A stretch of DNA of 15,375 bases from an uncultured Clostridia bacterium (lineage in GTDB: Bacteria; Bacillota; Clostridia; TANB77; CAG-508). A program made the position numbers and the translations under genes. The stretch is from the NCBI GenBank assembly GCA_934183045.1, contig CAKPRW010000030.1, positions 1 to 15,375 of the forward strand, given 5' to 3'. The first letter of the stretch is position 1. Every line of letters begins with the position of its first letter. Shown here piece after piece: positions 15,009 to 15,375 of this stretch. The notes beneath the pieces were generated by a model. It was not told the DNA's origin and searched no databases. It saw only the letters and a list, made by a program, of their open reading frames with translations.

Positions 15009-15375
<367 letters not shown>

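Overview
The window comes from a very AT-rich bacterial chromosome. Every gene found lies on the minus strand, so it is read from high to low coordinates. Purine-rich GGAGG-type ribosome binding sites, sigma-A-type promoters, TTG start codons, GdpP, and a division cluster in the Bacillus order (divIB, two DUF881 genes, sbp, ftsA, ftsZ) point to a low-GC Gram-positive, most likely an uncultured member of the Clostridia. That placement is an inference from gene order and composition.

Layout in transcription order: the 3' end of rpoC and its terminator (15375-14928); gdpP (cyclic-di-AMP phosphodiesterase), which carries an apparent +1 frameshift near its end; a non-coding stretch with two inverted palindromes; rplI and dnaB (replicative helicase); a third palindrome; a small HUH (Y1) transposase gene of the REP-associated (RAYT) type overlapping tilS; tilS (tRNA-Ile lysidine synthetase), which contains a fourth palindrome in frame; ftsH; murA; ftsQ/divIB; two tandem DUF881 genes; sbp; ftsA; and the 5' 315 codons of ftsZ, cut by the window edge. 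Nearly all genes are housekeeping: transcription, translation, tRNA modification, replication, membrane proteolysis, peptidoglycan precursor synthesis and Z-ring assembly.

The unusual part is a family of four 29-bp, GC-cored palindromes (9611-9639, 10704-10732, 12668-12696, 12750-12778) around the RAYT gene. They form two inverted pairs with the same polarity, show pairing-preserving base changes, and stand out against the AT-rich background. One lies inside the tilS coding sequence and is translated as about ten extra residues in the PP-loop domain. Two lie just after gdpP and dnaB in the orientation whose RNA folds into a terminator-like hairpin. Together they look like a REP/REPIN system with its transposase, including an in-frame insertion into an essential gene, comparable in concept to Rickettsia palindromic elements.

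Regulatory sites seen: sigma-A-like promoters upstream of gdpP, rplI, RAYT-tilS, ftsH and ftsA, the RAYT one being an exact consensus; intrinsic terminators after rpoC, ftsH and sbp; and three tandem 11-bp repeats just upstream of the ftsA promoter. No rRNA, tRNA, CRISPR array or riboswitch was recognised. Apart from the palindrome-bearing gaps, no gene-free stretch exceeds about 200 bases.
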